Shown piece by piece: positions 6,686-13,721 of a DNA stretch of 15,128 nucleotides; positions within the stretch are counted from its first letter, which is position 1; every line of letters begins with the position of its first letter. The notes beneath the pieces are model-generated. The model saw nothing but the letters and a program-made list of their open reading frames with translations. It was not told the origin of the DNA and made no database searches. Made by a program: the position numbers and the translations under genes. The DNA is from an uncultured Bacteroidales bacterium (GTDB lineage: Bacteria; Bacteroidota; Bacteroidia; Bacteroidales; Paludibacteraceae), in assembly GCA_946405045.1 (NCBI GenBank), contig CAMJFV010000019.1:1-15128 (forward strand), in the 5' to 3' direction.

Positions 6686-7765
6686 TTATAGTTTTGCACT
6701 TCTGTTTGCCAACAATGCGTCCAAAATCACCATTGCCGACATTGCCTCTACGATAGGCACTGCGCGTGGCAACACACATGGATCGTGACGTCCTCTGGCT
6801 TTGATGATGGCATCATTACCTGCCTTGTCTACTGTGTTTTGCTCGAAAAGCAGAGTAGGGATTGGTTTGAATGCCGCTCTGAAATAGATATCCTCACCGT
6901 TGGAGATGCCACCCTGGATACCACCTGAGTGGTTGGTTGTGGTGCGGATCTTGCCGTCTATATTGGCGAATCTGTCGTTCATCTGTGAACCTCTTCCGCC
7001 TACACCTTCGAATCCCATTCCATACTCAAAACCTTTGCAGGCGTTGATGCTCAGGATTGCCGCTCCAAGACGGGCATGAAGTTTTCCGAATGCAGGATCT
7101 CCCAAACCAACGGGTACGCCCTTGATGACGCATGTGATCACTCCACCGATAGTGTCGCCCTCAGCCTTCACCGATTTGATCAGTTCGATCATCTGTTCAG
7201 CTTTTTCAGCGTCGGGACAACGGACAATATTGCTTTCGATTTTGTTCAGATCGTATTTCGTATAGTCAGAATCGAGTTTGATATCGCCAGCCTGTGATGT
7301 GTAGGCATAAATCTGAATGCCAAAATGTTTCAGCGCAAGTTTGGCGAACGCACCTCCCACCACACGTGAGATTGTCTCGCGAGCGGATGATCTTCCGCCT
7401 CCACGATGGTCGCGTATGCCGTATTTGGTCTGGTATGTATAATCAGCGTGCGACGGACGATAAAGATTCTTCATCTCCTCATAATCAGACGAGTGTTGGT
7501 TTTCATTGCGTACCTCAAAAGCGATGGGTGTGCCGGTCGACACTCCTTCGTAGACACCGGAAAGAATCTCTACCTTATCACCTTCGGCGCGAGCGGTAGT
7601 GATGGCACTCTGTCCGGGGCGACGACGGTCTAATTCAGCCTGTATGAAATTGACGTCTATCTCCACACCTGCGGGAAAACCATCCAAAATGCCGCCTACA
7701 GCAGCACCGTGGCTCTCTCCATATGTGGTAAGACGGAATATTTCTCCTATTGTGTTCATTGTCAT
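6686..7765 (-). CDS. aroC: Chorismate synthase
   Basis: The product is 359 aa, full length. It converts 5-enolpyruvylshikimate-3-phosphate to chorismate with reduced FMN, the last step of the shikimate pathway to aromatic amino acids, folate and quinones. Diagnostic segments are TTYGESHGAAVGG (residues 13-25), LDRRRPGQS (45-53), SHADYTYQTKYGIRDHRGGG followed by RSSARET (105-131), and RGSQMNDRF. The C-terminal RHDPCVLPRAVPIVEAM is also typical. Either ATG 7765 or ATG 7759 (MNTIGEIFRLTT) could be used. The second matches the usual family N-terminus. It lies 56 bases after the tailed SlyD gene, a gap that holds a dispersed-repeat half-site, and 19 bases before the sugar kinase. No promoter is visible in the gap, so it is probably read through from upstream. 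Confidence 0.97.
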   Translation of the reverse strand: MTMNTIGEIFRLTTYGESHGAAVGGILDGFPAGVEIDVNFIQAELDRRRPGQSAITTARAEGDKVEILSGVYEGVSTGTPIAFEVRNENQHSSDYEEMKNLYRPSHADYTYQTKYGIRDHRGGGRSSARETISRVVGGAFAKLALKHFGIQIYAYTSQAGDIKLDSDYTKYDLNKIESNIVRCPDAEKAEQMIELIKSVKAEGDTIGGVITCVIKGVPVGLGDPAFGKLHARLGAAILSINACKGFEYGMGFEGVGGRGSQMNDRFANIDGKIRTTTNHSGGIQGGISNGEDIYFRAAFKPIPTLLFEQNTVDKAGNDAIIKARGRHDPCVLPRAVPIVEAMSAMVILDALLANRSAKL

Positions 7766-7794
7766 TGTATTTTCTGGTGTCCGTTTTATATATG

Positions 7795-7814
7795 CACGTC
7801 CGTGCGTCTCTACG
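7795..7814 (-). repeat. Dispersed repeat half-palindrome, copy 1
   Basis: The minus strand of 7814-7795 reads CGTAGAGACGCACGGACGTG, identical over 20 bases to 13620-13639. The element is centred on CACGGACGTG, and a complete palindrome would have matching arms ending GTAGAGAC and GTCTCTAC. Here only one long arm is intact. It lies between slyD and aroC inside the operon. Confidence 0.75.
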
Positions 7815-7821
7815 TGGGTGA

Positions 7822-8424
7822 TTATTTACCGCAGTTGCAGCCGTTTTCTCCATCGCTGTTGCATCCGCCACAGCCGCCTTCGCTGCCACAACCTCCGTTG
7901 CAACCTCCGCCGCCGCATCCGCCACAACCGTGGTGACCCTTCACAAGCTCTATCTCAAACGGTGTGGCTGGTCGTGCCTCCATCACTTCTCCTACGAAAT
8001 GAAGACGCTCGCCTGCAAGAGGATGGTTGAAATCCATTTTGACGTTGGTGTCTGTCACATCAACGATTTTGCCGTTCATTCTGTGACCCTCTGCCGACAT
8101 CATAGGAAGGATATTTCCTACGTAAAGAATATTCTCGTCAATCTCTCCTTTTTCATTCTTGAAGATTGCCTTGTCAAGTTCGACGCAAAGGTCCTCGACG
8201 TAGTCTCCATACGCATCTTCTGTGTTGATGTAGAAGTCGAAAGATCCGCCTTGCTCTTTGCCGTACAATGCCTCCTCAAATTTAGAAAGCACCATGCCAA
8301 GACCAGTTGTGAATCTGAAAAGTTGGTCGTCTGGAGTCTCTTCAATCATCACCTCCTCACCGTCGTTTCCAACGTAAAGTTTGTATTTTAGTTGAACGAA
8401 AATATTATCTTTGCTAATTGCCAT
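7822..8424 (-). CDS. slyD: SlyD-type FKBP peptidyl-prolyl isomerase with metal-binding tail
   Basis: The product is 200 aa. SlyD proteins are cytoplasmic cis-trans prolyl isomerases and chaperones. Their His/Cys-rich tail binds nickel and other metals and can serve hydrogenase or urease maturation. The FKBP core runs from residue 6 to about 150 and is split by the insert-in-flap chaperone domain (about 75-128). The family signature is DFNHPLAGERLHFVGEV (131-147). The tail (163-200) begins with GHHG and carries eight Cys (167, 170, 175, 179, 185, 188, 196, 198) in Gly-rich spacing, plus a final acidic stretch. It lies 17 bases downstream of a second, tail-less paralogue and presumably shares its transcript. 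The metal is not determinable from sequence, and no nickel-enzyme genes are in the window. Confidence 0.92.
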   Translation of the reverse strand: MAISKDNIFVQLKYKLYVGNDGEEVMIEETPDDQLFRFTTGLGMVLSKFEEALYGKEQGGSFDFYINTEDAYGDYVEDLCVELDKAIFKNEKGEIDENILYVGNILPMMSAEGHRMNGKIVDVTDTNVKMDFNHPLAGERLHFVGEVMEARPATPFEIELVKGHHGCGGCGGGGCNGGCGSEGGCGGCNSDGENGCNCGK

Positions 8425-8441
8425 AATGGTTTAATTTATTG

Positions 8442-8906
8442 TTATTTAGTTGATTTGCGGACATCAACGATTGTTCCGACGAAATGTAGACGTTCACCTG
8501 CAAGAAGGTGGTTGAAGTCGAGAGTCACCTCGTCTTCAGTCATATCAATAATGACGGCGTCACGTTTCTGACCGTCTTCCATACTCATTGTGATAAGGTT
8601 GTCGACGTAGATTTCCTCTTCGTCGATCTCACCGTCGACAAGGAACGTCGATTTTGGTACTGTCACCACTTTATCGTCGTCGTATTCGCCGTAAGCGTCC
8701 TGACATTCGATGTAGAAATCGAACGAATCGCCGACAGACTTGCCCATCAGGTTTTCCTCAAATTTTTCCAATTCAGTGCCAGCTCCGCAAGTGAATTTAT
8801 ATGGTTGGTTCTTCTTTGTCTGCTCCATCAACTCTTCTTTTTCCCCCTCGTCTCCACAAAAGAGCTGATAGCTGACAGATACGACTGTGTTCTTTGATAC
8901 CTTCAT
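8442..8906 (-). CDS. SlyD-like FKBP peptidyl-prolyl isomerase, tail-less paralogue
   Basis: The product is 154 aa and has the same FKBP plus insert-in-flap layout as its neighbour. The core starts VSVSYQLF. The flap insert spans about residues 72-127. The signature is DFNHLLAGERLHFVGTI (130-146), with Leu where the neighbour and most SlyD proteins have Pro. It stops directly after the domain (DVRKSTK) and lacks the Cys/His tail, so it can act as isomerase and chaperone but not as a SlyD-type metal store. It carries only a few Cys (17, 40, 68). It lies 17 bases before the tailed gene and 36 bases after the transporter gene. A -7 box at 8934-8941 may give it its own promoter. The pair probably arose by tandem duplication followed by tail loss or gain. 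Confidence 0.9.
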   Translation of the reverse strand: MKVSKNTVVSVSYQLFCGDEGEKEELMEQTKKNQPYKFTCGAGTELEKFEENLMGKSVGDSFDFYIECQDAYGEYDDDKVVTVPKSTFLVDGEIDEEEIYVDNLITMSMEDGQKRDAVIIDMTEDEVTLDFNHLLAGERLHFVGTIVDVRKSTK

Positions 8907-8933
8907 CTAATTTAGATTTTCGTTATTTGTTCG

Positions 8934-8941
8934 CAAAGATA
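8934..8941 (-). promoter_or_regulatory. Candidate -7 box before the slyD pair
   Basis: The minus strand reads TATCTTTG (8941-8934), a full match to TAnnTTTG, about 27 bases from ATG 8906. The expected TTTG 20 bases upstream is not present, so this may be a weak or secondary promoter within the run. Confidence 0.45.
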
Positions 8942-8942
8942 G

Positions 8943-10034
8943 TTAATTTTTATTCTCTTCCGTACCTTCCAAACCAAGAATGGATTCGAATTCTGCATCT
9001 TTCTCACTGAAAAACTTTTGGCGACGTTTTTCCCATTGGTCTTTAGCCAGTTGCTGCATATCAATCTGAGTGTCGCTTTCGTCTGTGATCTCAAGGCCGA
9101 GGATGGTCTCAATCACGTCTTCCATAGTGACGATTCCTTCCAGTCCGCCATACTCGTCTATCACCATCGCCATATGTTCTTTGCGTGCGATCATTGTGTC
9201 GTAGAAAGAGAGGATGGATGTATGTTCGTAGCAGCAGGTGATGGAGCGACGGATCTGCTTCAACTGCATGTTTTTCTTGTCGTTGGCAAGGTGGTAGAGC
9301 ACGTCACTTTTCAGCACAAAACCTGTGATGGAATCGAGAGAATCCGAATAGATAGGGATACGTGAGTAACGTTTGAAGTCTTTTGTCTTGAAAAACTCTT
9401 TGAGTGTCATGTCTTCCTGCACCGCCCACACCACTGTACGTGGAGTCATGATGTTTCTGATCTTGATCTGACGGAGTTTGATGAGGTTGGTGATGATTTT
9501 GCTCTCACTTGTGGCAAACACACCCTCTTTTTCTCCAATAGACGTCAGCACTGCGATCTCCTCACGGCTGACAGTCTGAGACTCTTTCTTGGAAAACAGC
9601 AATGTAAGTTTCTCAGTGATAATCACTAAAGGGAAGGCGATGTAGTATAGAAACTGTGTGAAATATGCCACTGGGACACAAAGATTTCGCCAGTAGTTGG
9701 CTCCGATGGATTTGGGAATGATTTCAGAAAAAATCAGAATCGTCACGGTCAAGCCGGCAGATACATATCCGAACCATTCGCTTCCAAGCACCTCCTGCAC
9801 CTGCATACCCACGGCAGACGCGCCCAAAGTGTTGGCGATAGTGTTGACGGAGAGGATAGCGGAAATAGGTCGGCCCATATTGTCTTTCAGACTTTTCAAT
9901 AGTTTGCCTCCTTTGCTTTTTGTAGCCAAAGTCTCCGCATAAGGAATGGATGTGGAGAACATCACTGATTCAGATATTGAACAAAGGAATGAGACGAATA
10001 CCGTCAGAAAGAGATATAGTATCAGTAAATACAT
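8943..10034 (-). CDS. CNNM/CBS-domain membrane protein (hemolysin/CorC-like, probable Mg2+ transport)
   Basis: The product is 363 aa. The N-terminal CNNM (DUF21) domain, residues 1 to about 150, has membrane segments around 2-24, 55-78, 90-112 and 118-142 and the conserved SEIIPKSIGA. A CBS pair follows: IMTPRT (195-200) opens the first, YSRIPIY lies at 223-229, and DEYGGLEGIVTMEDVIETILG (293-313) closes the second. Relatives are implicated in divalent cation (Mg2+/Co2+) homeostasis at the inner membrane. Most family members are over 400 aa with a C-terminal CorC_HlyC domain. Here only a charged 50-residue tail remains and that domain is missing. It is the first gene of a minus-strand run, with a candidate promoter at 10132-10139. 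Transport direction and ion are inferred. Confidence 0.88.
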   Translation of the reverse strand: MYLLILYLFLTVFVSFLCSISESVMFSTSIPYAETLATKSKGGKLLKSLKDNMGRPISAILSVNTIANTLGASAVGMQVQEVLGSEWFGYVSAGLTVTILIFSEIIPKSIGANYWRNLCVPVAYFTQFLYYIAFPLVIITEKLTLLFSKKESQTVSREEIAVLTSIGEKEGVFATSESKIITNLIKLRQIKIRNIMTPRTVVWAVQEDMTLKEFFKTKDFKRYSRIPIYSDSLDSITGFVLKSDVLYHLANDKKNMQLKQIRRSITCCYEHTSILSFYDTMIARKEHMAMVIDEYGGLEGIVTMEDVIETILGLEITDESDTQIDMQQLAKDQWEKRRQKFFSEKDAEFESILGLEGTEENKN

Positions 10035-10131
10035 GCTGTTCTGTAAAGTTTATCAATTTTAGATGGACTTATACTTGTGGCTCAAAACCTTTGAGTGGCA
10101 GCCCATAAGGATAAGTGACAAAATATATGTG

Positions 10132-10139
10132 CAAAAATA
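10132..10139 (-). promoter_or_regulatory. Candidate promoter of the CNNM–slyD–aroC–kinase run
   Basis: The minus strand reads TATTTTTG (10139-10132), matching TAnnTTTG, with TTTA rather than TTTG at the -33 position (10164-10161). The leader to ATG 10034 would be about 90 bases and includes the CTCAAA/TTTGAG hairpin. Confidence 0.5.
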
Positions 10140-10240
10140 CAAAAATGTACGGAACATTATTAAAAAATGCACTTATATACCTATTATCATTTAATAAATG
10201 TGATGTAGAAATTTGTATGCAGGGATATCACAGAGTGAAG

Positions 10241-10269
10241 TGTGTCATCATATAGTGCACAATGACACA
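10241..10269. repeat. Hairpin in intergenic region
   Basis: Arms TGTGTCAT (10241-10248) and ATGACACA (10262-10269) pair perfectly over 8 bp around a 13-base loop that contains the palindrome GTGCAC. No T-run follows on either strand, so a terminator is unlikely. It may be a protein-binding site or part of an RNA. Confidence 0.55.
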
Positions 10270-10325
10270 TATGCTTGAGACGCATTGTTATAAATTAGTA
10301 TGTAAGATGATTTTTCTCTGTTTTC

Positions 10326-10359
10326 GGAGAGCAATTACGGACATACCGTAATGCTCTTC
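10326..10359. repeat. Bulged hairpin in intergenic region
   Basis: AGAGCA-A-TTACGG (10328-10340) pairs with CCGTAA-TGCTCT (10346-10357) with one bulged A and a 5-base loop, extended by GG/TC. This is the only GC-richer structure in the gap. A small AAAAAC/GTTTTT hairpin follows at 10360-10375. Confidence 0.6.
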
Positions 10360-10754
10360 AAAAACGCGTGTTTTTCTATTATACCCTATTACAAAATCAA
10401 TGGTATTAAAAGGTTGAAAGGTTGTCTTTGTTTTTCCGGGGTGCAAATTTCTCTTTTTTTTACTTTTTATCCAAAAATAAAAACATTTTTAACAACATAG
10501 TTTTTTAATATGATTTTGAGACGATTGTTTAGATTTTATGAGATTTTTGGCATTTGTATTTTCCTTGTTGAAACATATAATTTTAGGGTAGTGATTTTGA
10601 TTCAGATAAGAAATTGTCTGATTTTGGTATGTTTTTTAGTAGAAGAAGACTGAAAAACGAGTCATTCATAAATAAGAAAATTCTAAATATTGCTAAGAAA
10701 TTCTCTGTTGACCCATCTAAAAATCCTATAAATCAGTAGATTTTTCAAAAAAAA

Positions 10755-10786
10755 TTTTATAAGTGGCTGTTTTTTTGTTTATTTTG
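10755..10786 (+). promoter_or_regulatory. Near-consensus promoter directly before ftsX
   Basis: TTATTTTG (10779-10786) differs from TAnnTTTG at one position, with TTTT (10755-10758) exactly 20 bases upstream. The predicted start falls within a few bases of ATG 10794, implying a leaderless or nearly leaderless message. Confidence 0.4.
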
Positions 10787-10793
10787 CATTAAA

Positions 10794-11666
10794 ATGAAAG
10801 ATTCTGTTGCTAAATATAAAATATTTAATTCCAAACTTACCACCATTGTCAGTATTTCAATGGTGCTGTTTTTGATTGGAATCGTTGTGTTAGGCTTAAA
10901 GATTGGTGACACTCTTTCAGCCTATGTAAGAGAGAATTACACTATTTCCATAGAAATCAAAGACGACGCGGAAGAGAAGGATATCACTACGCTTGATGAG
11001 ATTCTTCGTGGGCAGTCGTATGCAAAAAAAGTTGCGTTTATCAGCAAGGAACAGGCTATCAAGGATTTGGCACAGGAGATGGGAGAGGATCCCGTCGCCT
11101 TTCTTGGTTACAATCCATTGAGTGCGTCATTTGTGGTGAATCTGAAATCTGAGTACACGGATAATGATAAGATAGAAGAGGTGGTGAAGACAATCAAGGA
11201 GTACAGAATAGTCGAGAATGTCTTCTATCAGAAACAGTTTATCAACGAGGTCAACCACAATATCCATAAAGTGTCGTTGCTCTTCCTGATTGTGGCTGGA
11301 TTATTGTTCTTCATATCATTCGTGCTTATCAACAATACATTGCGTCTACTCATATATTCAGATAGATTCCTGATCAACACCATGAAGCTTGTAGGTGCGA
11401 CGAGAAGTTTCATCCGTCGCCCATATTTAAAAAAGGGGGTGATGATTGGAATCATCGCAGCATTGTTGGCGATAGGATATCTTGCATTGTTCGGTTACGT
11501 CATGCGTGACCAGTTGAAACTGTTTGTGGATTACTCAGACCATTCGATCTATTATGTGGTAGCGGGATCGATAATAGTATCGGGTATAGTGATCTCATGG
11601 TTGTCGACCTATTTTGCCGTCAACAAGTTTTTGAGCAGAGAAGAAAAAGAGTTGTATTACATTTAA
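10794..11666 (+). CDS. ftsX: Cell division protein FtsX (permease-like)
   Basis: The product is 290 aa. FtsX pairs with the ATPase FtsE in the inner membrane and, in studied bacteria, activates cell-wall hydrolases during division. There are four membrane segments: about 17-36, 160-180, 215-236 and 252-272. An extracytoplasmic domain (about 40-155, including LSAYVRENYTISIEIKDD) sits between the first two. The cytoplasmic MKLVGATRSFIRRPY (197-211) is the FtsX hallmark, and FLINTMKLVGA fits the usual IxxMKLVGAT pattern. ATG 10794 gives the typical short cytoplasmic N-terminus. It is the first gene of a five-gene plus-strand run and is followed after 12 bases by the DUF3098 gene. No ftsE is in the window, as is usual in Bacteroidetes, where ftsE lies elsewhere. 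Confidence 0.93.
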   Translation: MKDSVAKYKIFNSKLTTIVSISMVLFLIGIVVLGLKIGDTLSAYVRENYTISIEIKDDAEEKDITTLDEILRGQSYAKKVAFISKEQAIKDLAQEMGEDPVAFLGYNPLSASFVVNLKSEYTDNDKIEEVVKTIKEYRIVENVFYQKQFINEVNHNIHKVSLLFLIVAGLLFFISFVLINNTLRLLIYSDRFLINTMKLVGATRSFIRRPYLKKGVMIGIIAALLAIGYLALFGYVMRDQLKLFVDYSDHSIYYVVAGSIIVSGIVISWLSTYFAVNKFLSREEKELYYI

Positions 11667-11678
11667 ATATATATAATA

Positions 11679-11969
11679 ATGAAAGCGGGTAAAGGATATG
11701 CACTTCCTAAGAAGAACCTTTTGCTTCTGGCAGTAGGATTCGTGATTATTCTTTTTGGATTTATTCTTATGATTGGAGGAGGATCTGAGGGTACAGAATT
11801 TAATCCGGAGATTTTTAGTGCACAAAGAGTGACTGTGGGTCCAATGATTGCGTTGTTTGGTTTTGTGTTTGAGATTTTTGCTATTCTTTGGGTTCGTGAT
11901 GAGGACAACAGTTCATCTACCGGTCTGACTCTTCGTGATGAGGACAACTCGGTATCAGTATCAGAATAA
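11679..11969 (+). CDS. DUF3098 small membrane protein
   Basis: The product is 96 aa with two membrane segments (13-32 and 53-72). They are joined by the family motif GGGSEGTEFNPEIFSAQRV (33-51). I recognise this as DUF3098, a Bacteroidetes protein of unknown function almost always placed between ftsX and uppP. The conserved position suggests a role in envelope growth or division alongside FtsX and UppP, which is inference. The C-terminal tail (73-96) is unusual: RDEDNS appears twice, encoded by a 17-bp exact repeat, extending the protein beyond the normal family end. It lies 12 bases after ftsX and 38 before uppP. Confidence 0.88.
   Translation: MKAGKGYALPKKNLLLLAVGFVIILFGFILMIGGGSEGTEFNPEIFSAQRVTVGPMIALFGFVFEIFAILWVRDEDNSSSTGLTLRDEDNSVSVSE
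11893..11948 (+). repeat. 17-bp direct repeat inside the DUF3098 tail
   Basis: TTCGTGATGAGGACAAC occurs at 11893-11909 and 11932-11948, 39 bp (13 codons) apart, and keeps the frame. It encodes the doubled RDEDN of the C-terminal tail and looks like a recent in-frame duplication. Confidence 0.85.
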
Positions 11970-12007
11970 GCAAATCTTATAGAAAACAAATAAATAGAAG
12001 AACAAAA

Positions 12008-12880
12008 ATGACTACTATTCAAGCTATAATAATAGCTATTGTGGAGGGCCTTACAGAGTTCCTTCCAGTATCGTCTACAGGACATATGATTATCACAGAA
12101 AACTTGCTTGGCATGGATTTGAGTGAAGCTAATCCGGAGAGTGAGTTCATAAAGGCATTTACTGTTATCATTCAGTTTGGAGCGATCCTTTCTGTGGTTT
12201 GTTTGTATTGGAAACGTTTCTTTGTGCTCAACAATGAGCCAATGGAGGGAGGCGACTCTGCTCCAGCTTGGAAGAAACTGATACATAAGTTTGATTTCTA
12301 TTGGAAACTGCTTATCGCATTCTTGCCAGCGGCAGTGCTTGGATTGGTTTTCAGCGACAAAATTGACGAGTTTTTGGGCGACGTACGTGTTGTGGCTGTG
12401 ATGTTGCTTATCGGTGGAATATTCATGTTGTTCTGCGACAAGATATTCAACCATGGTAGTGAGTCTGTCAAAGTAGACGAGCCAAGAGCGTTGAAGATTG
12501 GTTTCTTCCAGTGTATAGCGATGATACCAGGAGTGAGCCGTTCGATGGCTACAATCGTTGGAGGTATGCAACAGGGACTTACACGTCAGCGTGCAGCAGA
12601 ATTCTCTTTCTTCCTTGCTGTGCCAACAATGTTTGCGGCTACAGCATATAAGATGTTGAAGTTATTCCTTAGTGGAGGAACAGAGATGCTCACAAGTCAT
12701 CTTGGAGTGTTGATTGTAGGTAATGTGGTCGCATTCCTTGTCGCTCTTGCCGCAATCAAAGGATTTATATCGTTCTTGACTAAGTATGGATTCAAGGCAT
12801 TTGGATGGTATAGAATAATAGTTGGCGCTATCATTCTTATACTTCCATATTTGGGTGTCTCTCTTCAGATGGTTGATTGA
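12008..12880 (+). CDS. uppP: Undecaprenyl-diphosphatase
   Basis: The product is 290 aa (BacA family). It dephosphorylates undecaprenyl pyrophosphate to recycle the lipid carrier for peptidoglycan and other envelope polymers, and overproduction of family members gives bacitracin resistance. The two catalytic motifs are intact: EGLTEFLPVSSTGH (13-26) and IPGVSRSMATIVGGM (173-187, with the key PGVSRS). The many hydrophobic segments fit an integral inner-membrane enzyme, and the family-typical PTMFAATAY follows. The start is ATG 12008, 38 bases after the DUF3098 gene. The stop TGA overlaps the truB ATG by one base (TGATG), a sign of coupled translation. Confidence 0.96.
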   Translation: MTTIQAIIIAIVEGLTEFLPVSSTGHMIITENLLGMDLSEANPESEFIKAFTVIIQFGAILSVVCLYWKRFFVLNNEPMEGGDSAPAWKKLIHKFDFYWKLLIAFLPAAVLGLVFSDKIDEFLGDVRVVAVMLLIGGIFMLFCDKIFNHGSESVKVDEPRALKIGFFQCIAMIPGVSRSMATIVGGMQQGLTRQRAAEFSFFLAVPTMFAATAYKMLKLFLSGGTEMLTSHLGVLIVGNVVAFLVALAAIKGFISFLTKYGFKAFGWYRIIVGAIILILPYLGVSLQMVD

Positions 12881-13614
12881 TGGAGCAGAAATTGGTTCTG
12901 GATCTTGCGGAAGGACAGGTGTTCCGCTTCAACAAACCGCTTCATTGGTCGTCGTTTAATCTTGTCAGCAAAGTGCGTACCATGATAAGGTATGCGTCCG
13001 GTTTGAAGAAGATTAAGATCGGACATGCTGGCACACTTGATCCGTTGGCGACGGGAGTACTTATCGTCTGCACAGGCAAGAAGACTAAAGAGATTGACAA
13101 TTTCCAGTACCAGACTAAAGAATATGTAGCTGAGCTGGCTCTTGGAGCCACTACGCCATCTTTTGATTTGGAGACGGACGTCGACGCCACTTATCCTACA
13201 GAGCATATCACTCGTGAGCTTGTGGAGGAGACGTTAAAGCAGTTTTTAGGTGAGATTCAGCAGGTGCCTCCTGCATTCTCAGCTGTGAAGATCAACGGTA
13301 AGAGAGCCTACGAGTATGCGCGTAAGGGTCAGGAAGTGGAGATCAAGCCTAAAACGTTGGTGATTGATGAGATAGAGTTGATGGAATATTCCCAGACGGC
13401 GATCAAGATAAGAGTGGTGTGCAGCAAGGGAACATACATACGTGGATTGGCAAGAGACATTGGTGAAGCACTGAAGAGTGGAGCTCACCTCACGTCGCTC
13501 GTCCGCACAAGAATTGGAGAGACAAAGTTGGAAGACTGCCTCACAATCGAACAGTTCCAGTCTTTGCTCGACAACGATCCGACAATAAAAATGCCAGAAG
13601 GAGCATCATTGTAG
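12880..13614 (+). CDS. truB: tRNA pseudouridine-55 synthase
   Basis: The product is 244 aa. It isomerises uridine 55 of the tRNA T-loop to pseudouridine in the cytoplasm. The catalytic motif is KIGHAGTLDPLATGVLIV with Asp54 as nucleophile. Other TruB marks are NKPLHWSSF near the N-terminus, YVAELALGATTPSFDLE, QVPPAFSAVKINGKRAYEYAR and SKGTYIRGLARDIGE. The length fits bacterial TruB lacking a full PUA domain, with a short C-terminal end. ATG 12880 shares its A with the uppP stop codon. An in-frame TTG at 12877 is less likely. The next gene follows after 107 bases containing a dispersed-repeat half-site. Confidence 0.96.
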   Translation: MEQKLVLDLAEGQVFRFNKPLHWSSFNLVSKVRTMIRYASGLKKIKIGHAGTLDPLATGVLIVCTGKKTKEIDNFQYQTKEYVAELALGATTPSFDLETDVDATYPTEHITRELVEETLKQFLGEIQQVPPAFSAVKINGKRAYEYARKGQEVEIKPKTLVIDEIELMEYSQTAIKIRVVCSKGTYIRGLARDIGEALKSGAHLTSLVRTRIGETKLEDCLTIEQFQSLLDNDPTIKMPEGASL

Positions 13615-13619
13615 GGACT

Positions 13620-13639
13620 CGTAGAGACGCACGGACGTG
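13620..13639 (+). repeat. Dispersed repeat half-palindrome, copy 2
   Basis: CGTAGAGACGCACGGACGTG is identical to the minus strand of 7814-7795. The second arm is degenerate (GTGTCATGA in place of GCGTCTCTAC). A related sequence, GACGTGCGTGTCCG, follows at 13678-13691. It lies in the truB–queA gap inside an operon. Confidence 0.75.
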
Positions 13640-13721
13640 TGTCATGAAATATGGCATGTATGTTGTAATTGAATTAGACGTGCGTGTCCGAAATTTTAGA
13701 AATTCATTAAAAAGAAAAAAT

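Larger units (their letters stand above)
10035..10793. other. 759-bp AT-rich divergent intergenic region, no recognised gene
   Basis: This lies between the divergent CNNM/CBS and ftsX genes. I see no protein or RNA family that I can name. It holds a candidate leftward promoter (10132-10139) and a leader hairpin CTCAAA-ACC-TTTGAG (10081-10095). It also holds two further hairpins (10241-10269, 10326-10359), a small A/T hairpin (10360-10375) and a second leftward TAnnTTTG match (10479-10472). A near-consensus rightward promoter abuts ftsX. The stretch 10440-10790 is almost entirely A/T. Confidence 0.7.

Noticed and set aside
10035..10793. Known structural RNA (tmRNA, RNase P RNA, SRP RNA, tRNA) in the large gap
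   Set aside because: None of the conserved core sequences or a cloverleaf could be seen. The sequence is too A/T-rich apart from short hairpins.
11663..12571. 302-codon minus-strand frame opposite the DUF3098 and uppP genes
   Set aside because: It is antisense to two clearly recognised genes, its protein is low in structure and His/Ser-rich, and it matches no family known to me.
13644..13721. Extended queA N-terminus from 13644
   Set aside because: The 26 extra residues are not found in the family, include repeat-derived sequence, and ATG 13722 has a good purine-rich leader.
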